Origin: Cellulomonas flavigena DSM 20109
Lineage (GTDB): Bacteria > Actinomycetota > Actinomycetes > Actinomycetales > Cellulomonadaceae
Direction: 5' to 3'
Length of the DNA stretch: 64,000 nucleotides
NCBI RefSeq assembly: GCF_000092865.1
Contig: NC_014151.1
Span: 3,782,001-3,846,000, forward strand
Made by a program: the position numbers and the translations under genes. Shown piece after piece: positions 17,375 through 25,168 of the stretch. How positions within the stretch are numbered: position 1 is the stretch's first letter; every line of letters starts with the position of its first letter. Under the pieces are notes generated by a model that worked only from the letters and a program-made list of their open reading frames with translations, searched no databases and was not told where the DNA came from.

Positions 17375-18141
17375 CCGGTCCGCCCCTCGCCGGCGGGGCG
17401 CGCGCCGGGCGCACCGGGCCGCTCCGCGACCTCGTCGTCCGCGCGCGCCACCAGGCCCTGCCCCACGACGCGCAGCAGGTCGCGCGCGCGGCGGACGTCG
17501 GCGGCGTCGACGCCGTGGGCGCCGAACCGCGCGGCGAGGTACAGCCGCAGCAGCTCGCGCGTGGCGGCGGGGTCGGCGCGCGTCGCGTCGAGCACCCGCA
17601 CCGCGAACTCGCTGGCGGTCTCGGCACGGTCCCGCACGACGCCGGTGCGCGCGGCCGCCGTCTCGACGGCGACCCACGCGCCGATGACGGCGTCGCCGGG
17701 CGGAACGTCGTCCTCGAGCGCGCGCGTGGCCTCCTGCACGCCCTCGCGCAGCGCCGCGACGGCGGTGTCGCTGAGCTGCTCGCCGGTGTCGTCACCCGGG
17801 TCGCCGTCCTCGTCCAGGTCGTCGGGCCGGTCGAAGCGCCAGCCGCGGCGCGCGTGGCGCAGCAGCAGCACGAGGGCCGTGAGGACGAGCAGCGCGCCGA
17901 GCACCTGGACCACGCGCACGAACCACTGCGCCCACTCCGCGGGCGGCGGGGCCTCGATGTCCTCGAACGCGGGCGGCGGGGACTCGGCGGACGGGAAGAC
18001 GGTGGGGATCTCGGTCGCCATGGGCGGCTGGTACGGCCGCGCCTCGAGCGACAGCGGCCCGCTCAGCGCGGCGGCGAGGACGCCCACGACGACCAGCAGC
18101 GCGGCCAGGACGGTGGCCAGGCTGGTACGGCGTTCCGGCAC
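17371..18141 (-). CDS. DUF4129 domain-containing membrane protein
   Basis: 256 aa. The GTG at 18141 follows AGAGGAG at good spacing. One N-terminal helix (LATVLAALLVVVGVLAAAL) and a second near residue 75-95 (VLGALLVLTALVLLLRHA) flank a proline-rich extracytoplasmic loop. The C-terminal cytoplasmic domain (AVIGAWVAVETAAARTG...SEFAVRVLD...RELLRLYLAARFG) matches the DUF4129 pattern with its W/Y-rich helices. It is the first gene of the five-gene MoxR/DUF58 operon, all joined by 4-base overlaps. Confidence 0.88.
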   Translation of the reverse strand: MPERRTSLATVLAALLVVVGVLAAALSGPLSLEARPYQPPMATEIPTVFPSAESPPPAFEDIEAPPPAEWAQWFVRVVQVLGALLVLTALVLLLRHARRGWRFDRPDDLDEDGDPGDDTGEQLSDTAVAALREGVQEATRALEDDVPPGDAVIGAWVAVETAAARTGVVRDRAETASEFAVRVLDATRADPAATRELLRLYLAARFGAHGVDAADVRRARDLLRVVGQGLVARADDEVAERPGAPGARPAGEGRTG

Positions 18142-18368
18142 AGCACTCCTCTGGCCACGGTGGTCGGACGGGTCGCCAGGCTATCCCCGTGCGCCGGCCG
18201 GGGTGCCGGACGACCGGCCCGCCCGGCGGGCGTCACCCTCGTGGCGTCAGCAGGTGTGGCCCGTCTCGCACCACTGGTGCGCGACGTCCACGACGAGCCG
18301 CGACCCCGACCCGGGGCCGGCGAGCACGAACGCCCGGAACGGCAGCCGCGCGCGCACCCCCAGCCCGA

Positions 18369-18480
18369 ATTGCTCTCTCACGCCGAGAAGGGAAGGCCCC
18401 GCCCGGCCACCCCCCACCCCGCGAGAGAGCAATCCAGTCATCTCTCCCTCCCCGCGAGACGTCGATCCAGCCCCGCGGGT
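18369..18480 (+). repeat. dispersed palindromic repeat, copy A
   Basis: An 11-bp inverted repeat, ATTGCTCTCTC (18369-18379) and GAGAGAGCAAT (18423-18433), is followed by CCAGTCA and then by the 24-bp core shared by five loci (18453-18476, ending CGTCGATCCAGCCCCGC). It fills much of the 357-bp gap between the divergent DUF4129 operon and the methyltransferase gene. Nothing else is evident in that gap apart from the promoter at its right edge. Confidence 0.75.
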
Positions 18481-18498
18481 GGGCGTTGGTAGCGTCGC

Positions 18499-19647
18499 GT
18501 GGTGGTTGCGATGAACGACGTCCTCGAGGCCCTGCGTCGGTACCCCGACGTCGAGGCACCGAACCTGCACGCGGTCGACGCGACCGACCGACTGCTCCTG
18601 GGCGAGGCCGCACCCCTGCTCGCCGACGCCCCGGACGGCACGGTCGTCGTCATCGGCGACCGGTACGGAGCCCTGACGCTCGGTGCGACCTCGGGCCACG
18701 GCGTCACCGGCGTCCGCACGCACCAGGACCGCCTGACGGGCGAGCGCGCGCTGCACGCGAACGCCGAGCAGCTCGGCATCGAGGGGTTCACGTCGCACGG
18801 CCTGACGCCCGACCTCGTCGCCGGGGCGCGCCTCGTGCTGCTGCAGCTCCCGCGCTCGCTCGACGCGCTCGACGAGGTCGCGGGCCTGGTCGCGGCGCAC
18901 GCGGACCCGTCGGTCGTCGTCGTCGCGGGTGGGCGCGTGAAGCACATGACGGTCGCGATGAACGACGTCCTCGCGCGGCACCTCACGCACGTCGAGGCGC
19001 GTCTGGCGCGGCAGAAGTCGCGCGCGCTCGTCGCGACGGGCGTGCGCGCCGACCACCCTGCCGCGCGCTGGCCCGAGCGCACCCCGCACCCGGACCTGGG
19101 GCTCACGGTGTGCGCGCACGGCGGCGCGTTCGCGGGGACGAGCGTCGACATCGGGACGCGCGCGCTGCTGGCCCACCTGGACGAGGTCGGCCCGACCACC
19201 GGCACCGCGGTCGACCTGGGCTGCGGCACGGGCGTGCTGGCGGTCGCGCTCGCACGGTCCCGTCCGGGTCTCGACGTGGTCGCGACGGACGAGTCCGCGG
19301 CAGCCGTCGCCTCCGCGCGGGCCACGGTCGAGGTGAACGGCGTCACGGACCGGGTGCGCGTCACGCGGGCCGTCGGCGGCGACGACCTGCCCGACGCGTC
19401 CGCCGACGTCGTGCTGCTCAACCCGCCGTTCCACGTGGGCGCGACCGTCGCGCCGGCCGTCGCGCACGCGTTGTTCGCCGACGCCGCACGTCTGCTGCGC
19501 CCCGGCGGCGAGCTGTGGGCCGTGTGGAACTCGCACCTGCGCTACCGGCCGGCGCTCGAGCAGGTCGTCGGGCCGACGCGGCAGGCGGGTCGGGACCCGA
19601 AGTTCACCGTCACCGTCTCGACGCGGAGATCGGCCATGACGTCATGA
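18499..19647 (+). CDS. class I methyltransferase, RlmG/RsmC-like
   Basis: 382 aa. The C-terminal half carries the SAM-binding motif AVDLGCGTGVLAVALA, a TDESAAAVASARATVEVNG segment and the catalytic NPPF motif (VVLLNPPFHVG). NPPF is typical of N2-guanine methyltransferases that act on rRNA. The N-terminal half is a degenerate methyltransferase-like duplication, as in RsmC and RlmG. The region TAGCGT (18490-18495) lies about 7 nt before GTG 18502, suggesting leaderless translation. GTG 18499, GTG 18502 and ATG 18511 are all possible starts. It probably methylates 23S or 16S rRNA in trans; the exact base is not readable. Confidence 0.85.
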   Translation: MVVAMNDVLEALRRYPDVEAPNLHAVDATDRLLLGEAAPLLADAPDGTVVVIGDRYGALTLGATSGHGVTGVRTHQDRLTGERALHANAEQLGIEGFTSHGLTPDLVAGARLVLLQLPRSLDALDEVAGLVAAHADPSVVVVAGGRVKHMTVAMNDVLARHLTHVEARLARQKSRALVATGVRADHPAARWPERTPHPDLGLTVCAHGGAFAGTSVDIGTRALLAHLDEVGPTTGTAVDLGCGTGVLAVALARSRPGLDVVATDESAAAVASARATVEVNGVTDRVRVTRAVGGDDLPDASADVVLLNPPFHVGATVAPAVAHALFADAARLLRPGGELWAVWNSHLRYRPALEQVVGPTRQAGRDPKFTVTVSTRRSAMTS

Positions 19648-19791
19648 GGCCCCCGACGCGCTGGCATCCACGCATCATGGCAATGGGCTGATATCCCCAC
19701 GAGCGATGAGCGTCCTCACGCTCGACGCGCCCTGCCTGCGCGTCTAGCCGCGTGGGCTCATCGGCGCCGATGAGTACGTTCTTTTCTCGAT

Positions 19792-19810
19792 ACACTAGAC
19801 CGGTTAGTGT
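19792..19810. promoter_or_regulatory. putative operator of the first hipBA module
   Basis: ACACTA and TAGTGT are perfect 6-bp arms around a 7-bp centre, 26 bp before the antitoxin start. The segment 19780-19815 is AT-rich and promoter-like. A further motif, GGGCTGATATCC (about 19685), is shared with the second hipBA module. HipB antitoxins usually autorepress through such palindromes. Confidence 0.55.
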
Positions 19811-19835
19811 CACTCGTACGACCCATAGGAGAGCC

Positions 19836-20129
19836 ATGAGGGTCGCATCGCCGCGCACCCGGCGGGACCTCGCCACCCTCGGTGCGCACCTCGCGGCAGC
19901 CCGGAAGATCCAGGACCTCACCCAGCAGGAACTGGCGGAGCGTGCCGGGATCACCCGGGGGACGCTCGTGCGCCTGGAAGCCGGGGAGGGCGGCCCGCGG
20001 CTGGAGGCGCTGCTCGCGGTCGCTCGCGTCCTCGGCTTCAGCGGTGCGCTCGTCGACGCCGCCGACCCCTTGAGGACGGAGTTCGGACGCCTGCACGCCG
20101 GCAGGGCCGACCGGAAGCGCGTCCGATGA
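19836..20129 (+). CDS. HipB-like XRE-family antitoxin (module 1)
   Basis: 97 aa from ATG 19836, which follows AGGAGAG. The helix-turn-helix reads LGAHLAAARKIQDLTQQELAERAGITRGTLVRLEAGEGG, the classical Cro/CI fold, followed by a helix that predicts dimerisation. It overlaps the HipA start by 4 bases (ATGA), so the pair is co-translated. It should bind and neutralise the downstream kinase toxin and repress its own promoter. Confidence 0.88.
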   Translation: MRVASPRTRRDLATLGAHLAAARKIQDLTQQELAERAGITRGTLVRLEAGEGGPRLEALLAVARVLGFSGALVDAADPLRTEFGRLHAGRADRKRVR

Positions 20130-21403
20130 CCCGCCGCGCTGTCGAGGTGCACGTCGACCGAGCGGGCGCACCCGTGCACGTCGCGGACCTGACGTTCGAG
20201 ACGAACGCGGGAGGCGCCCTGGTCGCGACCGAAGTGAGATACCAGAGGGAGTGGCTGGACGACCCCCGCGCGTACGAGCTGAGCCCGGAGCTGCCACTGA
20301 CCTCGGGAGTCGCCACGTTCGCCGGCCGGACACTCCTGCCCGGAGCGATCGCGGACAGCGGGCCGGACCGCTGGGGCCGTACGTTGCTGTTCGACGCGGC
20401 CCGGCGCGACGCCAGGGCGGTCGGCGCCCCCCTCCCCCAGCTCAGCGAAGCCGACTTCGTCCTGCTCGCGAGCGATGCGACCCGGCACGGCAACGTTCGC
20501 TACCGCGACCCCGTGAGCGGGCTGTTCCTGTCCGAGCAGCGCGCAGGGCTGCCCACACTCGTCGACCTTCCCGCTCTCGTCGACGCGGCACGTCGCGTGA
20601 CCGCGCACCAGGAGCCGATCGACGCGGATCTCCGACTGCTCGTCGCGGGCGGCACGACGCTGGGCGGCGCTCGACCCAAGGTGAACGTCCTGCGTGACTC
20701 CGGGCGTCTGGCACTGGCCAAGCTCCCGGCTGCTGACGACCGCTGGGACGTCCAGGCGTGGGAGGCGACGGCGCTCACGCTCGCACAGCGGGCGGGCGTG
20801 CGCGTGCCGGCGTTCGAGCTGCACCGCGTCGACCTGGACACGTCGGTTCTCGTCGTCGAGCGGTTCGACCGTGACGCGCACGGCCACCGCGTCGGCTACT
20901 GGTCGGCACGGACGCTGCTCGAGCAGCAGGACGGGGAAGCGCCGTCGTACGTCGAGCTCGTCGACGCCGCCGGCGACCGCATGCGACACCCCGACACCGA
21001 GCGTCTGGAGCTCTTCCGTCGCGTCGCGTTCAACCTCCTGGTGAACGACGTCGACGACCACATGCGCAACCACGGGATCCTGCGAGAACAGCACGCATGG
21101 CAGTGGGCTCCGGCGTTCGACGTGAATCCGTGGCCCTGGGAGTGGAAGGTCGAGTCGACGCCGATCGGTGTCCGCGGGCAGCGCACCGAGAGGTCCATCG
21201 ACGAGCTCGTGGAGAGCGCCCGCGCCTTCGGACTGCGTCCGGACCGTGCCGCCTCGATCGCGGCGGAGGTCGAACTGGCGACGCGTGACTGGGCCGGCGT
21301 CGCGGAGCGCTTCGGTGTCGAGGACCCTGCAAGGTCGGTTCTGGCGTCCGCGTTCACCAACCCGAGCCGAGCCGCGGCACAGCGGTGGAACCCCACGTCC
21401 TGA
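20126..21403 (+). CDS. HipA-family serine/threonine kinase toxin (module 1)
   Basis: 425 aa, close to canonical HipA length. Landmarks are the glycine-rich loop GGTTLGGARPKVNVL, the catalytic loop NLLVNDVDDHMRNHGIL (Asp as base, Asn for Mg) and the metal-binding AFDVNPWPW. HipA kinases phosphorylate translation factors such as glutamyl-tRNA synthetase and cause dormancy. The core residues are present, so it could be active. It is the first of two unrelated-looking hipBA pairs placed head to tail. Confidence 0.92.
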   Translation: MTRRAVEVHVDRAGAPVHVADLTFETNAGGALVATEVRYQREWLDDPRAYELSPELPLTSGVATFAGRTLLPGAIADSGPDRWGRTLLFDAARRDARAVGAPLPQLSEADFVLLASDATRHGNVRYRDPVSGLFLSEQRAGLPTLVDLPALVDAARRVTAHQEPIDADLRLLVAGGTTLGGARPKVNVLRDSGRLALAKLPAADDRWDVQAWEATALTLAQRAGVRVPAFELHRVDLDTSVLVVERFDRDAHGHRVGYWSARTLLEQQDGEAPSYVELVDAAGDRMRHPDTERLELFRRVAFNLLVNDVDDHMRNHGILREQHAWQWAPAFDVNPWPWEWKVESTPIGVRGQRTERSIDELVESARAFGLRPDRAASIAAEVELATRDWAGVAERFGVEDPARSVLASAFTNPSRAAAQRWNPTS

Positions 21404-21483
21404 GCAGGGACGGAACGCACGTCGGCTCTCGGAACCAGGTCCGTCGCGACCATCGGTCGTGACGTCATGAGGCCTCCGATGCG

Positions 21484-21552
21484 CTGATATCCACACACCC
21501 TGGGCGGTGGGCTGATATCCTCCCACCTGTTGAATGCGCGAATATCAGCCCA
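21484..21552. promoter_or_regulatory. operator region of the second hipBA module
   Basis: TGGGCTGATAT (21508-21518) and ATATCAGCCCA (21542-21552) are perfect 11-bp inverted repeats immediately before the antitoxin ribosome site. A half-site, GCTGATATCCAC, lies at 21483. The 60 bp before these sites (TGACGTCATGAGGCC followed by CCGA-GCGCTG) repeats the sequence before module 1 (about 19638-19695), so the two modules share a duplicated upstream region. Confidence 0.7.
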
Positions 21553-21565
21553 CCGAGGAGGTCTC

Positions 21566-21802
21566 ATGGTCGAGCAGGAGCGACCGACCTGGGCATCGGT
21601 GAACAGCGCCGCTGAGCTCGGCGCCTTCCTGCGCCACGTCCGCGAGCGCCGCGGCCTCTCGCAGGACGCACTCGCCGACGCGCTCGGGATCGACCGCCGG
21701 TACGTCTACCAGATCGAGTCCGGCTCACCGACCCTCTACACGCGCCGGCTCTTCGCGATGCTCCGGGCGCTCGACGTGCGCATGGAGGTGCACGAGCGAT
21801 GA
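21566..21802 (+). CDS. HipB-like XRE-family antitoxin (module 2)
   Basis: 78 aa from ATG 21566 behind GAGGAGG. The HTH is LGAFLRHVRERRGLSQDALADALGIDRRYVYQIESG. Its end overlaps the next start by 4 bases. An upstream in-frame start at 21530 would place the operator inside the coding region and is rejected. It is predicted to neutralise HipA2 and to bind the TGGGCTGATAT repeats. Confidence 0.88.
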   Translation: MVEQERPTWASVNSAAELGAFLRHVRERRGLSQDALADALGIDRRYVYQIESGSPTLYTRRLFAMLRALDVRMEVHER

Positions 21803-23037
21803 GCGTCCGGACGCTGGATGCCTGGCTCTACGGGACGCTCGTCGCGCACATCGAGCGCGACCGTGACGACCGCGTCCGCCTGCGCTTCACCGACGACGCC
21901 CTCGACCGCTGGGGGCACGGGTCGGCAGTGCTGTCCGGTCTGCTGCCGCTGTCCGACCGCGCATCGTCGCCCGCCGCCGTCAGCGCCTGGCTGCGTGGGC
22001 TCATGCCCGAGGGGCGGGCGCGGAGCCACCTCGCGCGTCGTGCCGGTGTCGCCCCGGACGACGTGGTCGGGTTCCTCGCCGTGCACGGGCGCGACACCGC
22101 CGGCGCGCTCGTGCTCGTCCCCGAGGGCGCCTCACCGGACCGTCCGCGCGTCCCGCTGCGCACCCTCGACGACGACGAGATCGGCGCCCTCCTCGACGAG
22201 GCCGCCGAGCAGGGCACGGCGGACCAACCGACGTCGATCGCGGGGCTGGAGTCGAAGATCGTCCTGACCGCGACGGCGCACGGCTTCGCGCTCCCGACGC
22301 CCGACCGTCCGTCCACGCACATCCTGAAGGTCGCCCGGCCCGCCGACTCGCGGTCGGCCGACCTCACCGACACCGAGGAGGCGTCCCTCGCGCTCGCGCG
22401 GGGGTGCGGGCTCGGCGACGTCGAGGCGTGCCACCGCCTGTTCGCCGGCCGACGCGCGCTCGTGGTGCGCCGGTACGACCGCGTCGTCGGCCCGGACACC
22501 ACCGAGCGGGTCCACCAGGAGGATGCCGCCCAGCTGCTGGGGCTGGACACGACCGACCCGGAGCGCAAGTTCCAGTACGGCAAGCGGCGGCCGTCCCTGC
22601 TGGAGATCGCCACCCGCCTCGAACGGCTCGGCGTCCCACTGGACGGCCTGCTCGCCCTGACGACGTTCAACGTGGCGATCGGCAACACCGACGCCCACGC
22701 CAAGAACCTGTCCGTGCTGCACCTTCCCGACGGCACCCACCGGTTGGCGCCTGCCTACGACGTGGCGATGCACACGCACCATGCACACGCCGAGACGCGC
22801 ACCGCGATGGACGTCGACGGCGTCCGAGAGATCGACGACGTGACGTCCGAGCGCCTCCAGGCCGAGGCCGCCGCCTGGGGGGTCGCCGCCCGCCTTGCCG
22901 CGCGGGTCGTGAGGGAAACCCTCGAGCGACTCGCCGCGGCCCTCGACGACGTGGACCGCGCCATGCACCCCGGGGTCGACAAGACGGCATGGGCGACGGT
23001 GGACGCGCGCGTCGCGCGCCTGCTCGGCTCCGGGTGA
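21799..23037 (+). CDS. HipA-family serine/threonine kinase toxin (module 2)
   Basis: 412 aa. It has the glycine-rich loop TSIAGLESKIVL, the catalytic loop NVAIGNTDAHAKNLSVL and the metal site APAYDVAMH. N-terminal features (VLSGLLPLSDR, WLRGLMPEGRARSHLA) match the HipA N-terminal domain. It is only distantly similar to HipA1, so the two modules are not a recent gene duplication even though their upstream DNA is. The gene ends 6 bp before the left end of the IS30 element. Confidence 0.92.
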   Translation: MSVRTLDAWLYGTLVAHIERDRDDRVRLRFTDDALDRWGHGSAVLSGLLPLSDRASSPAAVSAWLRGLMPEGRARSHLARRAGVAPDDVVGFLAVHGRDTAGALVLVPEGASPDRPRVPLRTLDDDEIGALLDEAAEQGTADQPTSIAGLESKIVLTATAHGFALPTPDRPSTHILKVARPADSRSADLTDTEEASLALARGCGLGDVEACHRLFAGRRALVVRRYDRVVGPDTTERVHQEDAAQLLGLDTTDPERKFQYGKRRPSLLEIATRLERLGVPLDGLLALTTFNVAIGNTDAHAKNLSVLHLPDGTHRLAPAYDVAMHTHHAHAETRTAMDVDGVREIDDVTSERLQAEAAAWGVAARLAARVVRETLERLAAALDDVDRAMHPGVDKTAWATVDARVARLLGSG

Positions 23038-23043
23038 GCCCTC

Positions 23044-24117
23044 GGCGGTGTCAATCCGTGGAAGCAACGAGGAGTCGTTCGAAGGCTTCGCGGGGTGTGA
23101 GGAACCCGAGTGCTGCGCGGGGGCGTTCGTTGAGTTCTTCGGCGATCGAGGTCAGGTAGGGCTGGTGGGTGGGGATCGTGGTGCCCTTGGGCAGGTACTC
23201 GCGGATCAGGCCGTTGGTGTTCTCGTTCGTGCCGCGTTCCCATGGTGAGCGGGGGTGGGCGAAGTAGACCGGCAGGTCGGTGGCCAGGGTCAGGTGCCCG
23301 TGGCGGGCCATCTCGGTGCCCTGGTCCCAGGTCAGGGACTGGCGCATCATCGCGGGCAGTCCGGTGACGGTCTCGATGAGGGTGTCGGCCAGCGCGGTCG
23401 AGTCCTTGCCGTGCTGCAGTGCGAGCAGGACCGTGAACCGGGTGGTGCGCTCGACCAGGGTCGCCGCGGCGGTCCTGCCGTGCGCGCCGATGATCAGGTC
23501 ACCTTCCCAGTGCCCGGGCACCCGCCGGTCGGCGATGTCCGGACGGGCCTCGATGCTGGTCATCCCCACGATCGGGGCACCACGTTCGCCCAGATCACGA
23601 CGCGGACGACGGCGGGTGCGCTTGGTGCGCAGCATGATCCCGTGCCGGGCGAGCTCACCCTTGGGCAGGGCGTAGATGTACCGGTAGATCGCCTCGTGGG
23701 ACACGACCTTGCCGTGCGCGGGCACCGAACCGTTCATCAGGCCCACGGTGTCGTCGTCGGCCTCGCGGCGCAAGCGTCCGGCGATCTGCCGGGGTGTGCG
23801 CGAGTGCTTCAGGTCCGCCAGGACCCGCGCGGACAACACCTCGTCGGCGGCGATCTTGCCGACCTGCGGACGCCGGCGACGGGCCGCGGCGGTGTTGTCG
23901 GCATGGACCAGCTGGTACCCGCGGGTCTTCAACGAGTTCCGAGCGACCTCCCGGGAGACGACCGAGGCGTCCCGACCGATCCGCCGCGCGATCGAGCGCA
24001 ACGACTCCTTCGCGCGTAGCCCCGCCAGGATCTCGACCCTGTCATCGACCGTCACCATCCGCCGCACCCGAGCAACCCCCTGACCTGGACCGTTGCTACG
24101 ACGCTATGACACCGCCC
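23044..24117 (-). mobile_element. IS30-family insertion sequence, complete
   Basis: Imperfect 26-bp terminal inverted repeats are at 23044-23069 (GGCGGTGTCAATCCGTGG...) and 24092-24117. They share GGCGGTGTCA at the outer end and AGCAACG at the inner end. The trinucleotide CTC flanks both ends (23041-23043 and 24118-24120), fitting the 2-3 bp target duplication of IS30. The 1,074-bp element carries a single intact transposase gene. It has inserted between hipA2 and the RHS remnant, truncating the distal end of the RHS cassette array. Confidence 0.9.
23051..24067 (-). CDS. IS30-family transposase
   Basis: 338 aa. The N-terminal HTH is LRAKESLRSIARRIGRDASVVSREVARN. The DDE catalytic core shows PGHWEGDLIIGA (first Asp), LTWDQGTEMA (second Asp) and SPWERGTNENTNGLIREYLPKGT (Glu), all typical of IS30. 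Length is normal and no frameshift is seen, so it is probably active. It catalyses cut-and-paste or circle-mediated transposition of the surrounding element. Confidence 0.96.
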   Translation of the reverse strand: MRRMVTVDDRVEILAGLRAKESLRSIARRIGRDASVVSREVARNSLKTRGYQLVHADNTAAARRRRPQVGKIAADEVLSARVLADLKHSRTPRQIAGRLRREADDDTVGLMNGSVPAHGKVVSHEAIYRYIYALPKGELARHGIMLRTKRTRRRPRRDLGERGAPIVGMTSIEARPDIADRRVPGHWEGDLIIGAHGRTAAATLVERTTRFTVLLALQHGKDSTALADTLIETVTGLPAMMRQSLTWDQGTEMARHGHLTLATDLPVYFAHPRSPWERGTNENTNGLIREYLPKGTTIPTHQPYLTSIAEELNERPRAALGFLTPREAFERLLVASTD

Positions 24118-24120
24118 TCG

Positions 24121-24405
24121 CACGGTCGCGACAACGGAGCGGCAGCTCGATGCGCCGCTCCTCCACCGTGGCTGCGTCGAGCTCGAGCCACCGCGTGTCC
24201 GACGAACGCTGCGCCGCACCCAACCACCCGTACCGCGGCGGCGCGTTCGACGTCGCACCCCCGCTCAACGGCTGCGGGTGACCGAACTCGTCGTACGACA
24301 CGTACGACAACTCCTGCCACGACGGCAGCGCAGCCCCGTCGTGGATCGGCACCGTCCCGACCACATCCCCGTGCAGGTCCACCAGCTGCAGCACCTGCTC
24401 ACCTG
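24121..24405 (-). pseudogene. RHS cassette 5: truncated core remnant next to the IS30 element
   Basis: Reading leftward from 24405, the frame encodes DTGEQVLQLVDLHGDVVGTVPIHDG, SYVSYDEFGHPQPLSGG and PPRYGWLGAAQRSSDT. This matches part of the RHS core of the full gene at about 31555-31750. After RSSDT it diverges into a short unrelated stretch (RWLELDAATVEERRIELPL) that runs to the insertion sequence. The core end (RLYHPGIGRF) and any tip are missing. It is a recombination leftover with no start codon or immunity partner. Confidence 0.8.
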
Positions 24406-24762
24406 TGTCGCGCTCGACATGCCTCGCGGGTTCGCCTCGAAGCGTCGTCGTCCGATCCTGTGATCGCAATCGCGGAACTCGCGCTCGAACCGTGCGATGC
24501 CCGAGCCGCGAGCGTTCATCGCTACAGAGTTGGGTCAATCGGCTTAGTGCTTTGCGGCCCGGGCGGCGATTCGCGTCGAGCAGTGCTTGCTGGTCGTGGG
24601 TGGGCGAGCTCCCGCCTACTCCGGGTGCGCCATCGTTCCCCCGCCTGCCGCAACTCGCTCTGCAGCCGCTCGCGGCCGCCCTCGACAACCCGGCCGCAAA
24701 GCAAACCACTTAAGGACGAAACACGACGTATGGGCCACGCGAGCGACTTGGCAGCATTCCGA
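24406..24762. other. non-coding spacer between RHS cassette 5 and immunity gene 4
   Basis: No convincing gene is present. A perfect 12-bp inverted repeat, TGCTTTGCGGCC (24548-24559) and GGCCGCAAAGCA (24692-24703), brackets 156 bp. It could be a small non-autonomous element or a relic. Confidence 0.4.
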
Positions 24763-25167
24763 TCAGCGAGCCTGGGACCCCTCGACGAACCGAACGGCAC
24801 CGGTTTCAACGCAGAAATCTAGGCCAGTGAACTGAAACAACAGGACATGGCTCTCAGCAACTCGACCTGTAGCTACGTCGATGTTGTGGATGACCGCCTG
24901 CTCGTAACCGAAGCATGCACGCCCTTGGGGCGGTTGATTGATTGTGTAGAAATCAGTGACCGCACTCAACTCGAAGCCAATACTTTCCGCGTCGCCGCCG
25001 ATCGGGTCCAGTTGGAGCCGCAGAGCGGAGTGAGCGAGGTCGATCTCGATCGATCCCGCTGTGTAGCCCAGTCCGAACTCGACCCGCTCCGCGACTGAAC
25101 CTTCGGGCAGGAGCACGTCGGTATACGATCTTCCGGGCACCCACGGGTGCATTCTAGAGTACTTCAT
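24763..25167 (-). CDS. predicted immunity protein of RHS cassette 4
   Basis: 134 aa beginning MKYSRMHPWVPGRSYTDV. It starts 1 bp after the cassette-4 tip stop, with AAGAGG of the toxin's last codons as ribosome site. That spacing is the classic toxin-immunity arrangement. It is acidic, with beta-strand-like segments (VEFGLGYTAGSIEIDLAH, HVLLFQFTGLDF) and no signal peptide, so it acts in the cytoplasm. No known immunity family was recognised. GC content is visibly lower than in the chromosome around it. Confidence 0.65.
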   Translation of the reverse strand: MKYSRMHPWVPGRSYTDVLLPEGSVAERVEFGLGYTAGSIEIDLAHSALRLQLDPIGGDAESIGFELSAVTDFYTINQPPQGRACFGYEQAVIHNIDVATGRVAESHVLLFQFTGLDFCVETGAVRFVEGSQAR

Positions 25168-25168
25168 C

